Below the pieces are notes generated by a model. That model worked only from the letters and a program-made list of their open reading frames with translations. It was not told the DNA's origin and did no database searches. Positions 14,987 to 22,919 of a stretch of 31,184 bases of DNA are shown one piece after another. The stretch spans positions 1 to 31,184 of the forward strand of contig UQQQ01000025.1 of assembly GCA_900543165.1 (NCBI GenBank). The letters run 5' to 3'. This stretch comes from an uncultured Dialister sp. GTDB lineage: Bacteria; Bacillota; Negativicutes; Veillonellales; Dialisteraceae. How positions within the stretch are numbered: the stretch's first letter is position 1; every line of letters begins with the position of its first letter. Position numbers and translations under genes: made by a program.

Positions 14987-16219
14987 ATGAATATTGCGGT
15001 AGCTGGTACAGGGTATGTGGGTCTGTCTTTGGCGACGCTTCTTGCGCAGCACAATCATGTGATGGCAGTGGATATCATCCCAGAAAAGGTGGACATGGTG
15101 AATCATAGAAAGTCGCCGATCCAGGATGACTATATCGAGAAGTACTTGGCAGAGAAGGCTCTGGATCTGACGGCGACGATGGATGCGGAGGCGGCGTATA
15201 AAGATGCGGATTTCATCATCATTGCGACGCCGACCAATTATGATTCGAGGAAGAATTTTTTTGACACCAGCTCTGTTGAAGCGGTTATCCAGCTGGTGAT
15301 GCAGTACAATCCGGATGCCATCATGGTCATCAAGTCAACGATTCCCGTCGGCTATACGAAGAGCGTCCGTGAGAAGTTTGGTACGAAGAATATCATCTTT
15401 AGTCCGGAATTTCTGCGTGAAAGCAAGGCGCTCTATGATAACCTTTACCCGAGCCGCATCATCGTCGGGACTGATCCGACAGATGAGAAGCTGGTGAAGG
15501 CGGCACATACTTTCGCTGGATTGCTGCAAGAAGGGGCGATCAAGCAGGACATCCCGACACGGTTCATGGGATTTACGGAAGCGGAAGCGGTGAAGCTTTT
15601 CGCAAATACGTATCTGGCAATGCGTGTATCGTATTTTAATGAGCTTGATACCTATGCGGAGACGAAAGGCCTTAGTACGGCGGAGATTATCGATGGCATC
15701 TGTCTGGATCCACGAATCGGTGAATTCTATAACAATCCGTCCTTTGGTTATGGCGGCTACTGCCTTCCTAAGGATACAAAGCAGCTTCTGGCGAATTATG
15801 AGAACGTGCCGGAAAATCTGATCGAAGCGATCGTGAAGTCGAATCGGACGAGAAAGGACTATATCGCCGATAAGGTGCTGGAAATTGCTGGCTACTACCA
15901 TGACAACAGTGAGTATGATCCGAGTCAGGAAGAGTCGATGACGATCGGCGTGTATCGCTTGACGATGAAGTCGAATTCGGATAATTTCCGCCAGAGCAGT
16001 ATCCAGGGAGTCATGAAACGCATCAAGGCGAAGGGTGCGCAGGTCATCATCTATGAACCGACGCTGGAGGATGGTACGACGTTCTTTGGCAGTCTCGTGG
16101 TGAATGATCTGGCAAAGTTCAAAGAGCAGAGCCATGGCATCATTGCAAATCGCTATGACCATTCGCTTGATGACGTAAGAGGCAAGGTCTATACGAGAGA
16201 TCTGTTTGAACGAGATTGA
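14987..16219 (+). CDS. ugd: UDP-glucose 6-dehydrogenase
   Basis: It oxidises UDP-glucose twice with NAD+ to give UDP-glucuronate, a precursor for acidic surface sugars. The N-terminal NAD-binding motif is GTGYVGLSLATLLA (G7, G9, G12), with VDI at the end of strand two. ATPTNYD, KSTIPVGYT and SPEFLRESKALYDNLYPSRI are diagnostic. The catalytic cysteine lies in GYGGYCLPKDTKQL (C259). At 410 residues it is the normal size for the shorter bacterial Ugd class. I chose ATG 14,987 because TAGGAGA lies nine bases upstream and the NAD motif starts at once; an upstream in-frame start at 14,843 would overlap the epimerase gene by 110 bases. It feeds the upstream epimerase, giving UDP-GalA. Confidence 0.95.
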   Translation: MNIAVAGTGYVGLSLATLLAQHNHVMAVDIIPEKVDMVNHRKSPIQDDYIEKYLAEKALDLTATMDAEAAYKDADFIIIATPTNYDSRKNFFDTSSVEAVIQLVMQYNPDAIMVIKSTIPVGYTKSVREKFGTKNIIFSPEFLRESKALYDNLYPSRIIVGTDPTDEKLVKAAHTFAGLLQEGAIKQDIPTRFMGFTEAEAVKLFANTYLAMRVSYFNELDTYAETKGLSTAEIIDGICLDPRIGEFYNNPSFGYGGYCLPKDTKQLLANYENVPENLIEAIVKSNRTRKDYIADKVLEIAGYYHDNSEYDPSQEESMTIGVYRLTMKSNSDNFRQSSIQGVMKRIKAKGAQVIIYEPTLEDGTTFFGSLVVNDLAKFKEQSHGIIANRYDHSLDDVRGKVYTRDLFERD

Positions 16220-16233
16220 AACGAGTGTTCAAA

Positions 16234-18084
16234 ATGATTAGTCTAAAAGGTGAAGGTCTTTCCTTGAGAGGTATTTTGAAGAAAATAGTCATTCCTTCCG
16301 TGTGCTTCCCATGGGGGATAGCCGCATTACTTATGTTTATTCTTCATTTCGGGGGAGATTTCCCTGATATCTATAGCTACGCACAGCCGCGTCTGGGTGC
16401 AGCTTTTGCTGTCATGCTCATCGTTTCCTTTGGGCTTTTTTCCGTTTTCAGTAAAGATTACCTGAAGCGGCTCCTGCCATGGGCGGTGATCCTGCCTCTC
16501 CTCTGGGCGGGTACTTTTACTTGGGCGTATGGATTTGCTTCGCTGCCGGAGAAAAAACATTTGGGAGATTACTACGTGCTGGGAGCACTGCTCTTTTCTC
16601 TGCCTTATGTGTATACGATCTGTCTTACGAAATGCGGCGGCTATGTACGCGCGGCTTTGCAGATCATGTACGGCGCTTTCAGTTTTTTCATGTTGCTATT
16701 CCCGCTGATTTATATCAGTTATTATTGGCGATTCGGCGGAGAAATGGATCTCTTTGCTTTGATGGCTGTCCGCGCTACGCATTGGGAAGAGGTGAAGGAG
16801 TTCCTCAGCACCATGGGATCTCCTTTGTTACTTGGATGGGCTATTGGCGTGCTCCTACTGCTCTTGCTGGCAGCTTATGTGCTGACGCAACAGGTGGGAC
16901 GATGTGCGGAGCGCGGTGAGGGTTTATTGCGAGGGAATGGGAAGAAGGTCAAGGTCGGCCTGATTGTGATCTCCATCCTTTTCTTTGGCGGCTTTATCCG
17001 ACAAATCATCCATGTATTCCCGATCAATTTATATCGCACGATGAACAGCAAGGGGAGCGAGTTTCAGCTTTTGCAGAATTTTAACACCAATCTGGATAAA
17101 AATACAGCCGGGTTGAAGTTTATAGATCCTGCGGATGGGCTGGATGAGGGGACACATATCGTCGTCATCGGGGAGAGTGCGAATCGGGATCATTTGAAGG
17201 CATTCACGCCGAGCTATCCAGAAGACACGACACCTTGGCTTTCTTCTAAGGTCAATGATCCCGATTTTTCTTTGAACTACATGGCGTATTCGAATTTTCC
17301 GAATACCCTCATGTCGCTTTCGTATGCGATGACGAGTGCGAACCAGTATGGAGATATGGATCTGTCTCATGCAGTCAGTATGGTGGATGCGGCCCGGGCT
17401 GCAGGGTATCGCACGGACTGGATCTCTTTCCATAATAGAAGCTCGCTCTCGAGCGCGGGCGTGACGCTGATCGCAGAGCGCAGTGATGCGTCCTTTTGGG
17501 AGAAAAATTATGATGAATATGCCGTCGATGTCATGAAGAAGCTGCCGCCGGCGAAGCGGCGTGTGCTTTTCATTAACATCATGGGCAGTCACTATACGTA
17601 TCTGGCGCGCGTGCCGGCGGATCAGAGGGGCGCGCTGGGGATCTCTGAAAATGATCCCTACTATGGCTATGATCTGACGGTCGCGTATACTGATCGGGTC
17701 ATCCGGGATATTTTCGAGTATGCTAAGGCACATATGAACTTAAAGTCGCTTGTCTATTTCTCTGACCATGGGGAGAATATGGAACATTTCCACTCCACTT
17801 CTCCATTTTTCTATGATATGGTACATATTCCATTTTTCGTCTACTTGTCGCCGGACTACCAGGCAGCGCATCCGTCTCTGATGCCGGTGCTGAAGAGTCA
17901 TGAGAAACTGCCTTTCACAAATGATCTGGCTTTCGATACGGTCACTGGTCTGTGGAGGGCGAGGACGAATTTCTATCACGCTGCTTATGATATTTCTTCT
18001 CCGGACTATGCGATCACGATAGAGGATGCGAAGACGTTCGGGGGGAAGCGGATGGTGAAGGATGATCCGGCACTGGTGAAATAG
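16234..18084 (+). CDS. LPS phosphoethanolamine transferase (EptA/CptA-like, sulfatase fold)
   Basis: A membrane-anchored enzyme expected to move phosphoethanolamine from phosphatidylethanolamine onto lipid A or core sugars in the periplasm, lowering negative charge and cationic-peptide binding. Five to six hydrophobic segments fill roughly residues 10-220. The alkaline-phosphatase-type domain follows, with VVIGESANRDHLKAF (E314), the probable nucleophile T358 in FPNTLMSLS, the MGSHYTYLAR segment, and the metal site FSDHGEN (D511, H512). The length of 616 residues is slightly above EptA (about 550). The start is uncertain: TTG 16,216 would overlap the ugd stop, GTG 16,225 and ATG 16,234 are in frame, and none has a strong ribosome binding site; I prefer the ATG. 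It is the last gene of the epimerase-ugd operon. Confidence 0.88.
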   Translation: MISLKGEGLSLRGILKKIVIPSVCFPWGIAALLMFILHFGGDFPDIYSYAQPRLGAAFAVMLIVSFGLFSVFSKDYLKRLLPWAVILPLLWAGTFTWAYGFASLPEKKHLGDYYVLGALLFSLPYVYTICLTKCGGYVRAALQIMYGAFSFFMLLFPLIYISYYWRFGGEMDLFALMAVRATHWEEVKEFLSTMGSPLLLGWAIGVLLLLLLAAYVLTQQVGRCAERGEGLLRGNGKKVKVGLIVISILFFGGFIRQIIHVFPINLYRTMNSKGSEFQLLQNFNTNLDKNTAGLKFIDPADGLDEGTHIVVIGESANRDHLKAFTPSYPEDTTPWLSSKVNDPDFSLNYMAYSNFPNTLMSLSYAMTSANQYGDMDLSHAVSMVDAARAAGYRTDWISFHNRSSLSSAGVTLIAERSDASFWEKNYDEYAVDVMKKLPPAKRRVLFINIMGSHYTYLARVPADQRGALGISENDPYYGYDLTVAYTDRVIRDIFEYAKAHMNLKSLVYFSDHGENMEHFHSTSPFFYDMVHIPFFVYLSPDYQAAHPSLMPVLKSHEKLPFTNDLAFDTVTGLWRARTNFYHAAYDISSPDYAITIEDAKTFGGKRMVKDDPALVK

Positions 18085-18120
18085 CGGATGCTTGAGGATC
18101 AATAGATGACACGATCCGAC

Positions 18121-18167
18121 AATAAAAAATCCTCCCTCGGTGTGAAACCGAGGGAGGATTTTTTATT
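18121..18167. terminator. bidirectional terminator between ept-like gene and RNase J
   Basis: AATAAAAAATCCTCCCTCGG (18,121-18,140) pairs perfectly with CCGAGGGAGGATTTTTTATT (18,148-18,167) around a short loop. Runs of A and T at both ends serve both convergent transcription units. Confidence 0.95.
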
Positions 18168-18172
18168 GCCAT

Positions 18173-19840
18173 TTATTTCACTTCCTGGATGATGGTCAAA
18201 ATCATCGGGCGGCGCTTGGTGCGGTCGAAGAAGTATTTGCCGAGGGCGTCTCTCACCTGGGCCTTGATGGCGTTCCATTCGGAGACGTTGCCGGCTTCGC
18301 AGCGGTCAAGGACGGACTCGATGCGTTCTCTGGCTTCGGTCAGGAGGGCTTCGCTGTCTCTCACGTAGACGAAGCCGCGGGAGACGATGTCGGGGCCGGC
18401 TAAGACTTGGTTGCTGCCTTTTTCGAGGGCGATGACGACGATGACGACGCCGTCCTTGGCGAGCTGCTGGCGGTCGCGGATGACGATGTTTCCTACGTCG
18501 CCTACGCCGAGGCCGTCGACGAAGACGGGGCCGGCCTGGACGCGCTGCGGGTTGATCTTGCCGCCGCGGCTGGTGAATTCGAAGAGGGTGCCGTTTTCGC
18601 CGATCAGGATGTTTTTCTTTTCGACGCCGAGGCTTTCTGCGAGTTCTGCGTGGCTGACGAGCATGCGGTGTTCGCCGTGGACGGGGATGAAGTATTTCGG
18701 CTTGACGAGGGAGAGCATGGTTTTCAGGTCTTCCTGGGAGCCGTGGCCGGATACATGGACGCGGGTGGTGGTGGTGCTGGTGACGACGTGGGCACCGAGG
18801 CGCATCAGGCTGTCGATGGTGCGGCCGACGCTGGTCTCATTGCCCGGGATCGGGGAGGCGGAGATGATGACGGTGTCGCCTGCGTGGATCTGGACCTGAC
18901 GGTGGGAGCCGTCAGCCATGCGGGAGAGGCCGGCCATCGGTTCGCCTTGGCTGCCGGTGGTCAGGATGCAGAGGCGGTCGTCTCTGTAGTGGCCAAGTTC
19001 TTCCGGCTCGATGAAGGTGCCTTCCGGGGCTTTGAGGTAGCCGAGTTCTTGGGCGATGCCGACGACGTTCACCATGGAGCGGCCGAAGACGCAGACTTTT
19101 CTTTTGTTAGCGACTGCTGCGTCGACGGCCATCTGGATGCGGGAGACGTTCGATGCGAAGGTGGCAAGGATGATGCGGCCTTTGGCATCGGCGTAAGCGC
19201 TCATGAGGGACTTGGATACGATGGCTTCGGAAGGGGTGTAGCCGGGATTCTGCGCGTTCGTGGAGTCGGCGAGGAGGCAGAGGACGCCTCTGTGACCGAG
19301 CTCGGCGAGTTTGTACATGTCGGTGAGTTCGCCGTCGACCGGAGAGTGGTCGAATTTGAAGTCGCCGGTGTGTACGATGGTGCCGACCGGGGTGCGCATG
19401 TAGATGCCGCAGGAGTCGGGGATGGAGTGGCAGACGTGGAAGAATCCGAATTTGAAAAGGCCTGTTTTGAATTCGTCACCGGGTTTGACGGTGTGCAGGT
19501 CGTAGTTTGTGATGTGCGCTTCTTTGAGTTTGCCTTCGATGAGGCCGCAGGTGAGGCGTGTGGCGTAGACCGGGGCGTTCACTTCGCGAAGCAGGTAGGA
19601 AAGGGACCCGATGTGGTCTTCGTGTCCGTGGGTGATGAGGATGGCTTTGATCTCGTCTTTGTGTTCGATGAGGTAGGAAAAGTCCGGGATGACGATGTCG
19701 ATCCCGAGCATGTCTTCTTCCGGGAAGGCCATGCCTGCATCGATTACGATAATTTCGTCGCCGTAACGGAATACAGTCATGTTCTTCCCGATTTCTCCAA
19801 GGCCTCCTAATGGAATGATTTGTAATCTTGCTTTTGCCAA
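18173..19840 (-). CDS. rnj: ribonuclease J
   Basis: A metallo-beta-lactamase/beta-CASP ribonuclease with 5'-3' exo- and endonuclease activity, central to mRNA decay and rRNA maturation in Firmicutes. The N-terminus has IIPLGGLGEIGKNM. The zinc site is HGHEDH (71-76), followed by HTGDFKFD. The beta-CASP domain shows FASNVSRIQ, LTTGSQGEP, and SASPIPGNE; STTTTRVHVSGHGSQEDLK and PVHGEHRML complete the fold. At 555 residues it is full length. The start is a TTG preceded, eleven bases away, by AGGAGG; no in-frame ATG suits the family N-terminus better. It is a single gene, with its own minus-strand promoter about 110 bases upstream. The long plus-strand reading frame over this gene is an antisense shadow. 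Confidence 0.96.
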   Translation of the reverse strand: MAKARLQIIPLGGLGEIGKNMTVFRYGDEIIVIDAGMAFPEEDMLGIDIVIPDFSYLIEHKDEIKAILITHGHEDHIGSLSYLLREVNAPVYATRLTCGLIEGKLKEAHITNYDLHTVKPGDEFKTGLFKFGFFHVCHSIPDSCGIYMRTPVGTIVHTGDFKFDHSPVDGELTDMYKLAELGHRGVLCLLADSTNAQNPGYTPSEAIVSKSLMSAYADAKGRIILATFASNVSRIQMAVDAAVANKRKVCVFGRSMVNVVGIAQELGYLKAPEGTFIEPEELGHYRDDRLCILTTGSQGEPMAGLSRMADGSHRQVQIHAGDTVIISASPIPGNETSVGRTIDSLMRLGAHVVTSTTTTRVHVSGHGSQEDLKTMLSLVKPKYFIPVHGEHRMLVSHAELAESLGVEKKNILIGENGTLFEFTSRGGKINPQRVQAGPVFVDGLGVGDVGNIVIRDRQQLAKDGVVIVVIALEKGSNQVLAGPDIVSRGFVYVRDSEALLTEARERIESVLDRCEAGNVSEWNAIKAQVRDALGKYFFDRTKRRPMILTIIQEVK

Positions 19841-19949
19841 AATGGATAGAACCTCCTATTCAGTTGTCGGAGCCGGCAGTCGCTGGCTCTTAAAAAAATA
19901 TTTTTGCATGATATGTCAAAAATAAAAGCCGTTCATAGTCGCTTTTTTT

Positions 19950-19958
19950 ATTATATCA
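19950..19958 (-). promoter_or_regulatory. extended -10 promoter of RNase J
   Basis: On the minus strand TGA plus TATAAT (bases 19,958 down to 19,950) is a perfect extended -10. It would give a 5' untranslated leader of roughly 100 bases. The leader contains a self-complementary GAGCCAGCGACTGCCGGCTC segment (near 19,871-19,890) that could fold into a hairpin. Confidence 0.7.
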
Positions 19959-20087
19959 CATGGGGGAAGGAAATTGGGAAATGTGGTGGGAGAAAATACG
20001 AAGGGGGGAGCGGGCCAGCGGCGCTCGGGTACTGGCGGCAGGAACGCAGAAAGAGAATACAGATTTCCTTTTCTGCGAAATTGTCTT

Positions 20088-20222
20088 TCATACGATAGCA
20101 CCCTATCCGCCCTTCGGGCACCTTCCCCTCTGAACCTGTAGAACCCGCTGCACCTCTTTGGCAAACAATTTATAGGCAGCACGCCCTGTGAGCTAACCTT
20201 GAACCTGTAACCCTTTTCCTTA
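20088..20222 (+). repeat. composite intergenic repeat, partial copy 1
   Basis: This contains TTTCATAC, then CCCTATCCGCCC...GGGCACCTTCCCC (20,101-20,128), then TGAACCTGTAGAACC, and ends in GAGCTAACCTTGAACC. The same modules in the same order recur, with additions, at 26,470-26,870 and 29,130-29,465, and in reverse complement at 21,245-21,565. The gap 19,960-20,087 holds nothing I recognise. Confidence 0.75.
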
Positions 20223-20236
20223 TTTTCCACCAAATA

Positions 20237-20245
20237 TGATAGAAT
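20237..20245 (+). promoter_or_regulatory. extended -10 promoter of the yybS-like gene
   Basis: TGA followed by TAGAAT (20,237-20,245) lies about 45 bases before the start codon. No clear -35 is seen, in keeping with other promoters in the window. Confidence 0.55.
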
Positions 20246-20290
20246 GGTGATATACCAGTCTTATGAAAAGGATTTCACAAAGGAGTAGTT

Positions 20291-21244
20291 ATGAATCAGT
20301 TCAAAGCGGGCGACACGAATGCGGTCGTCCTGGCGGGAATGTGTACGGCGCTGGCCGTGGTGCTGTCTATGGTAGGCTTCTATGTGCCGGGGATTTCTCT
20401 TCTGGCGCTTCTTTCGCTGCCGCTGCCGATCGCGTACATGGGGATCCGCGAGGGTGTGAAGTGGGCGGTGATCGCGACGTCGGGGATCATGATCCTGGAT
20501 TCGGCGTTCTTTGGGATCACGACGGCATTTTTCCTGGTGGTGATGTTCGGCTTCGCAGGGATTGCGATGGCGTACTGCTATCAGAAGCGCGCATCGGCGC
20601 TCCGGACTTTTGGGACGATTGTGGCTGTGATGTTTTTTGCGATGCTGCTGAATCTTCTGGGGACGGTGGTCATGATGGGGATGCCTTGGGATCAGGTGTA
20701 TGGGAGTACGCTGGATCAGATGCAGGGGATGGCGAAGGAAATGTCAGGTCTCATGGTGTCCGGGGATCAGCTGGATCAGGTGAATCAGCAGACGGAGGAA
20801 ATGCTCAAAACGATCCGGAAGATGATTCCGGCGGCGATGGTGATGGCACCGATGGTGCTCGCCTGGGCGGTGATGCAGATCGAGAAGGTGGTTTTCCGTC
20901 GTCTGGGGCTGACGGATTTTCCGCAGTTTCCTGCGCTGGAGCGCTGGCATTTCCCGCGCTGGGTACTGTTGCTTCTCCTTCTGTCTGTAGGGACGCAGTA
21001 CATGCCGCTCACTGAGCAGGTGAAGGATCTCGCGTACAATGTGGGCGCGGTGTGCTACTTCGTGCTGTGGATCCAAGGAATCGCGACGCTCTGGTGGCTG
21101 CCGCATATCTATCCGGTGGTGAAACGGCTGCGTCTGCTCATTGTCATCATTTCGATTTGGATCCCTATCCTGCAGCTCTTCACGGTGTATCTCGGCGTGG
21201 CGGATATGGCGCTGAATTATCGGAAGAAGAGAGGGTATGAGTGA
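20291..21244 (+). CDS. yybS: DUF2232 (YybS-like) integral membrane protein
   Basis: A polytopic membrane protein of the DUF2232/YybS family, whose function is not established. It is structurally reminiscent of the membrane subunit of vitamin-transporter (ECF-type) proteins. The 317 residues contain about eight hydrophobic segments: four or five in the first 125 residues, a polar stretch at 135-175 (GSTLDQMQGMAKEMSG and DQVNQQTEEML), then three or four more (MIPAAMVMAPMVLAWAVM, WVLLLLLLSVG, LLIVIISIWIPILQLFTVYL). AAAGGAG lies seven bases before the ATG. In many Firmicutes this gene stands directly before gdpP-rplI-dnaB. Here gdpP-rplI is 18 kb upstream and dnaB 1.7 kb downstream, so the assignment by context is partial and rests on topology and length. 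Confidence 0.75.
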   Translation: MNQFKAGDTNAVVLAGMCTALAVVLSMVGFYVPGISLLALLSLPLPIAYMGIREGVKWAVIATSGIMILDSAFFGITTAFFLVVMFGFAGIAMAYCYQKRASALRTFGTIVAVMFFAMLLNLLGTVVMMGMPWDQVYGSTLDQMQGMAKEMSGLMVSGDQLDQVNQQTEEMLKTIRKMIPAAMVMAPMVLAWAVMQIEKVVFRRLGLTDFPQFPALERWHFPRWVLLLLLLSVGTQYMPLTEQVKDLAYNVGAVCYFVLWIQGIATLWWLPHIYPVVKRLRLLIVIISIWIPILQLFTVYLGVADMALNYRKKRGYE

Positions 21245-21565
21245 AATGAGGGCTCAGGGTTATCCCGTGGAGCGGCTCGCCCTTTGATTCCATTTGAAAG
21301 TTTCGCTTGAATGAGAAATTAGAAATGAGAAATGCGAAATGGCGGTGGCGGCTTCGCCGCGAATATTTATGGGGCGATGCCCGAAGGTCTGCGGAGAGCA
21401 GGCTTCCCGTTTCGAGCTTTCCAAACATCGACCGCTGGGCCGCGAATGACAAAGATTTCTCGCTTGCGCTCGAAATGACGACACGAGAGAGTCCGATGTC
21501 TCCTAGTCTCTTGGTCTTCTAGTCTCCTAATCCCTAGTTCCTAGTCACAAGTCACTAAACATCGA
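21245..21565 (-). repeat. composite intergenic repeat, full copy 2 (reverse orientation)
   Basis: Read on the plus strand the modules are: GGGTTATCCCGTGG...GAGCGGCTCGCCC, TTGAATGAGAAATTAGAAAT with GAGAAATGCGAAATGG, a GCGGCTTCGCCGC hairpin, AATATTTATGGGGCGATGCCC, AAAGATTTCTCGCTTGCGC with TCGAAATGACG (21,450-21,481), GAGAGAGTCC, and CTAATCCCTAG/CTAGTCAC at the end. This is the reverse complement of the order at 26,470-26,870. It fills the gap between the yybS-like gene and the prepilin peptidase gene. No terminator or clear promoter is visible in it. Confidence 0.85.
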
Positions 21566-21577
21566 AAGGAGCTTCCT

Positions 21578-22156
21578 ATGCGAATGTTCGATTTTCTCAC
21601 GAGCGGCGCGGTCTTTGCGGGGCGGCGGGGATGGGGCGTGCTGGCGGTGTTGGTACTTGCCTTTGGCGTGGTACTTGCTCTGGGCGGCTCGTGGGTGCGC
21701 TGGGGATATTTCCTTTTCCTGCTTTTTCCGGCGCTGGAGGATGCGCGGACGGGGTATGTGTCGGATGGCTGGGCGCTCGTTCTCTCGGTGTGCGGTGCTT
21801 TGCTGATGATCTCCCGAGAGGCGTTTCTCCCCTGCCTTCTGACTGGCGCGGGGATGGGGGCGCTCTATGGGCTGCTGTACCTGATTTCTAAAAAATCTCT
21901 GGGGCTGGCGGATGTGTTTCTGGCCGCGGCTTCTTCGCTTTGGCTGCTTCCGGTGTATGGCCTTCTTTCTTTATGGCTGACATCGCTGGCAGCCCTTTTA
22001 TGGTGTGCGTTTTTGTTCCTGCGGAGACGGCTGGGGCGGAGGACGGAGATCCGCTTCGTGCCGTTCCTTGCGATCGGAGGTGCTTTGGCGTATGGGGTGC
22101 AGGAAACGGTGGGGATGGCTTTCCTTCTCGCATCGCTCGGGATTTCTTCTCTCTGA
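21578..22156 (+). CDS. A24 prepilin peptidase-like membrane protein (no methylase domain)
   Basis: It resembles the peptidase half of type IV prepilin peptidases (PilD/ComC), which cut leader peptides from pilins at the cytoplasmic membrane face. Two candidate catalytic aspartates are in place: D55 in LEDARTGYVSDGW (family D-x-R-x-x-x-I-P-D) and D112 in GLADVFLAAAS. The family motif there is GxGD; here the third position is Ala. RFVPFLAIGGALAYG matches the conserved FGPFLALG segment. Six hydrophobic segments are visible. At 192 residues it is short and lacks the N-terminal zinc/methyltransferase domain of PilD. AAAGGAG lies eight bases before the ATG. It overlaps a pseudopilin-like gene by 65 bases in another frame, which supports the functional guess. 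Confidence 0.72.
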   Translation: MRMFDFLTSGAVFAGRRGWGVLAVLVLAFGVVLALGGSWVRWGYFLFLLFPALEDARTGYVSDGWALVLSVCGALLMISREAFLPCLLTGAGMGALYGLLYLISKKSLGLADVFLAAASSLWLLPVYGLLSLWLTSLAALLWCAFLFLRRRLGRRTEIRFVPFLAIGGALAYGVQETVGMAFLLASLGISSL

Positions 22157-22598
22157 GATGCTGCTCGTCCTTTTCCTCTTTGCGCTCTCCTCTGCGGCGG
22201 CGGTGCCGATGCTCTGGGACTGGCAGGAGGAGAGGGAGCTCGATCTTGCGGCGGAAGAGGTGGCTTCGGCTATCCGCGAGGCAGAGATGCTGGTGAGAAG
22301 CGGACATGAAGACGTGACTATGGCAGCGATGTCGGTCAGTTTCTACTGTGACGAGGAAGCGGGGCGCGTATCGTACCTGACGAAGCGTGGGGTGAAATTC
22401 ATCCAGCCGCGGGGGACGCTGCCTGCCAATATCCGTGCAGGCGGAAGGCTCTATGTCGCTTTCCGCAAGGATGGCTTTGCGGGTTCGGAAGGAAATGGGA
22501 AGTATACCATGCGCCTTCGAACAAGGGATGGAAAGCATGAGAAGGAAATCACTGTCGCGATGTACACGGGGCGCGTCAGGGTGACGAGGATCAAATAG
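22092..22598 (+). CDS. type IV pseudopilin-like protein (class III prepilin leader)
   Basis: A 168-residue protein with a textbook prepilin leader: a 17-residue basic leader MGCRKRWGWLSFSHRSG, cleavage predicted between G17 and F18, mature N-terminus FLLSEMLLVLFLFALSSAAAVPML with the conserved Glu at mature position 5, then a soluble domain rich in beta-strand-like segments (VSFYCDEEAG, KYTMRLRTRDG, ITVAMYTGRVRVTRI). It resembles ComGD/GspH-type minor pseudopilins of DNA-uptake or secretion machines. The start ATG 22,092 lies inside the prepilin peptidase gene in another frame, preceded nine bases earlier by GGAGGTG, so the two are translationally coupled. Other in-frame starts further upstream lack a ribosome binding site and a sensible leader. 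No pilus ATPase or platform gene is in the window. Confidence 0.8.
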   Translation: MGCRKRWGWLSFSHRSGFLLSEMLLVLFLFALSSAAAVPMLWDWQEERELDLAAEEVASAIREAEMLVRSGHEDVTMAAMSVSFYCDEEAGRVSYLTKRGVKFIQPRGTLPANIRAGGRLYVAFRKDGFAGSEGNGKYTMRLRTRDGKHEKEITVAMYTGRVRVTRIK

Positions 22599-22604
22599 GG
22601 GGAA

Positions 22605-22850
22605 GGGCGAGCCTGTGGGACGTGCCGTCCCTTGAATACGGTTGGAAGCGCTGCTCTCGAGTGAGGAGTGAGGCGTGAGGAGTGCTGGTGCGGCGCATAA
22701 AAATATAGAAGCGCCGCGGAGCAAAAATAATGGCGATGCCGGTGGTGGTATTTAGTCACCCCCAGTCACTAGTCACCAGTCACTAGTCACTTGAGATTTC
22801 TAATCCCTAATCCCTAGCTACTAGTCACGAGTCATGAGTCACCACTCACA
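22605..22850 (-). repeat. composite intergenic repeat, copy 3 (reverse orientation)
   Basis: Modules on the plus strand: GCCTGTGGGACGTGCCGTCCC, a divergent GAGTGAGGAGTGAGG segment in place of the GAGAAAT block, GGTGCGGCGCATAAAAATAT with AGAAGCGCCGCGG (hairpin arms GCGGCGC 22,690-22,696 and GCGCCGC 22,711-22,717), TATTTAGTCACC, several CAGTCACTAGTCAC units, CTAATCCCTAATCCCTAG, and ACTAGTCACGAGTCATGAG. It separates the pseudopilin gene from dnaB. The hairpin is identical to that in copy 4. Confidence 0.85.
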
Positions 22851-22859
22851 CCTGTTCGC

Positions 22860-22888
22860 TTGTTCCTTCACCAGGGAAACCGTATAAT
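22860..22888 (+). promoter_or_regulatory. dnaB promoter
   Basis: TTGTTC (22,860-22,865) and TATAAT (22,883-22,888) are 17 bases apart, 32 bases before the dnaB start codon. This is one of the few promoters here that lacks the TGn extension. Confidence 0.7.
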
Positions 22889-22919
22889 AAAGCCAATATT
22901 GATGCAAAGGAGAACGACC

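Noticed and set aside
18407..19810. A 467-codon plus-strand open frame antisense to RNase J
   Set aside because: Its product is a low-complexity Asp/Gly/Glu/Ala-rich string, the typical shadow of a GC-rich gene. RNase J on the other strand is unmistakable.
22801..22817. Telomere-like repeat (CCCTAA units)
   Set aside because: Only two or three units occur at each repeat end, internal to the chromosome and next to genes. The resemblance to telomeric repeats is coincidental.
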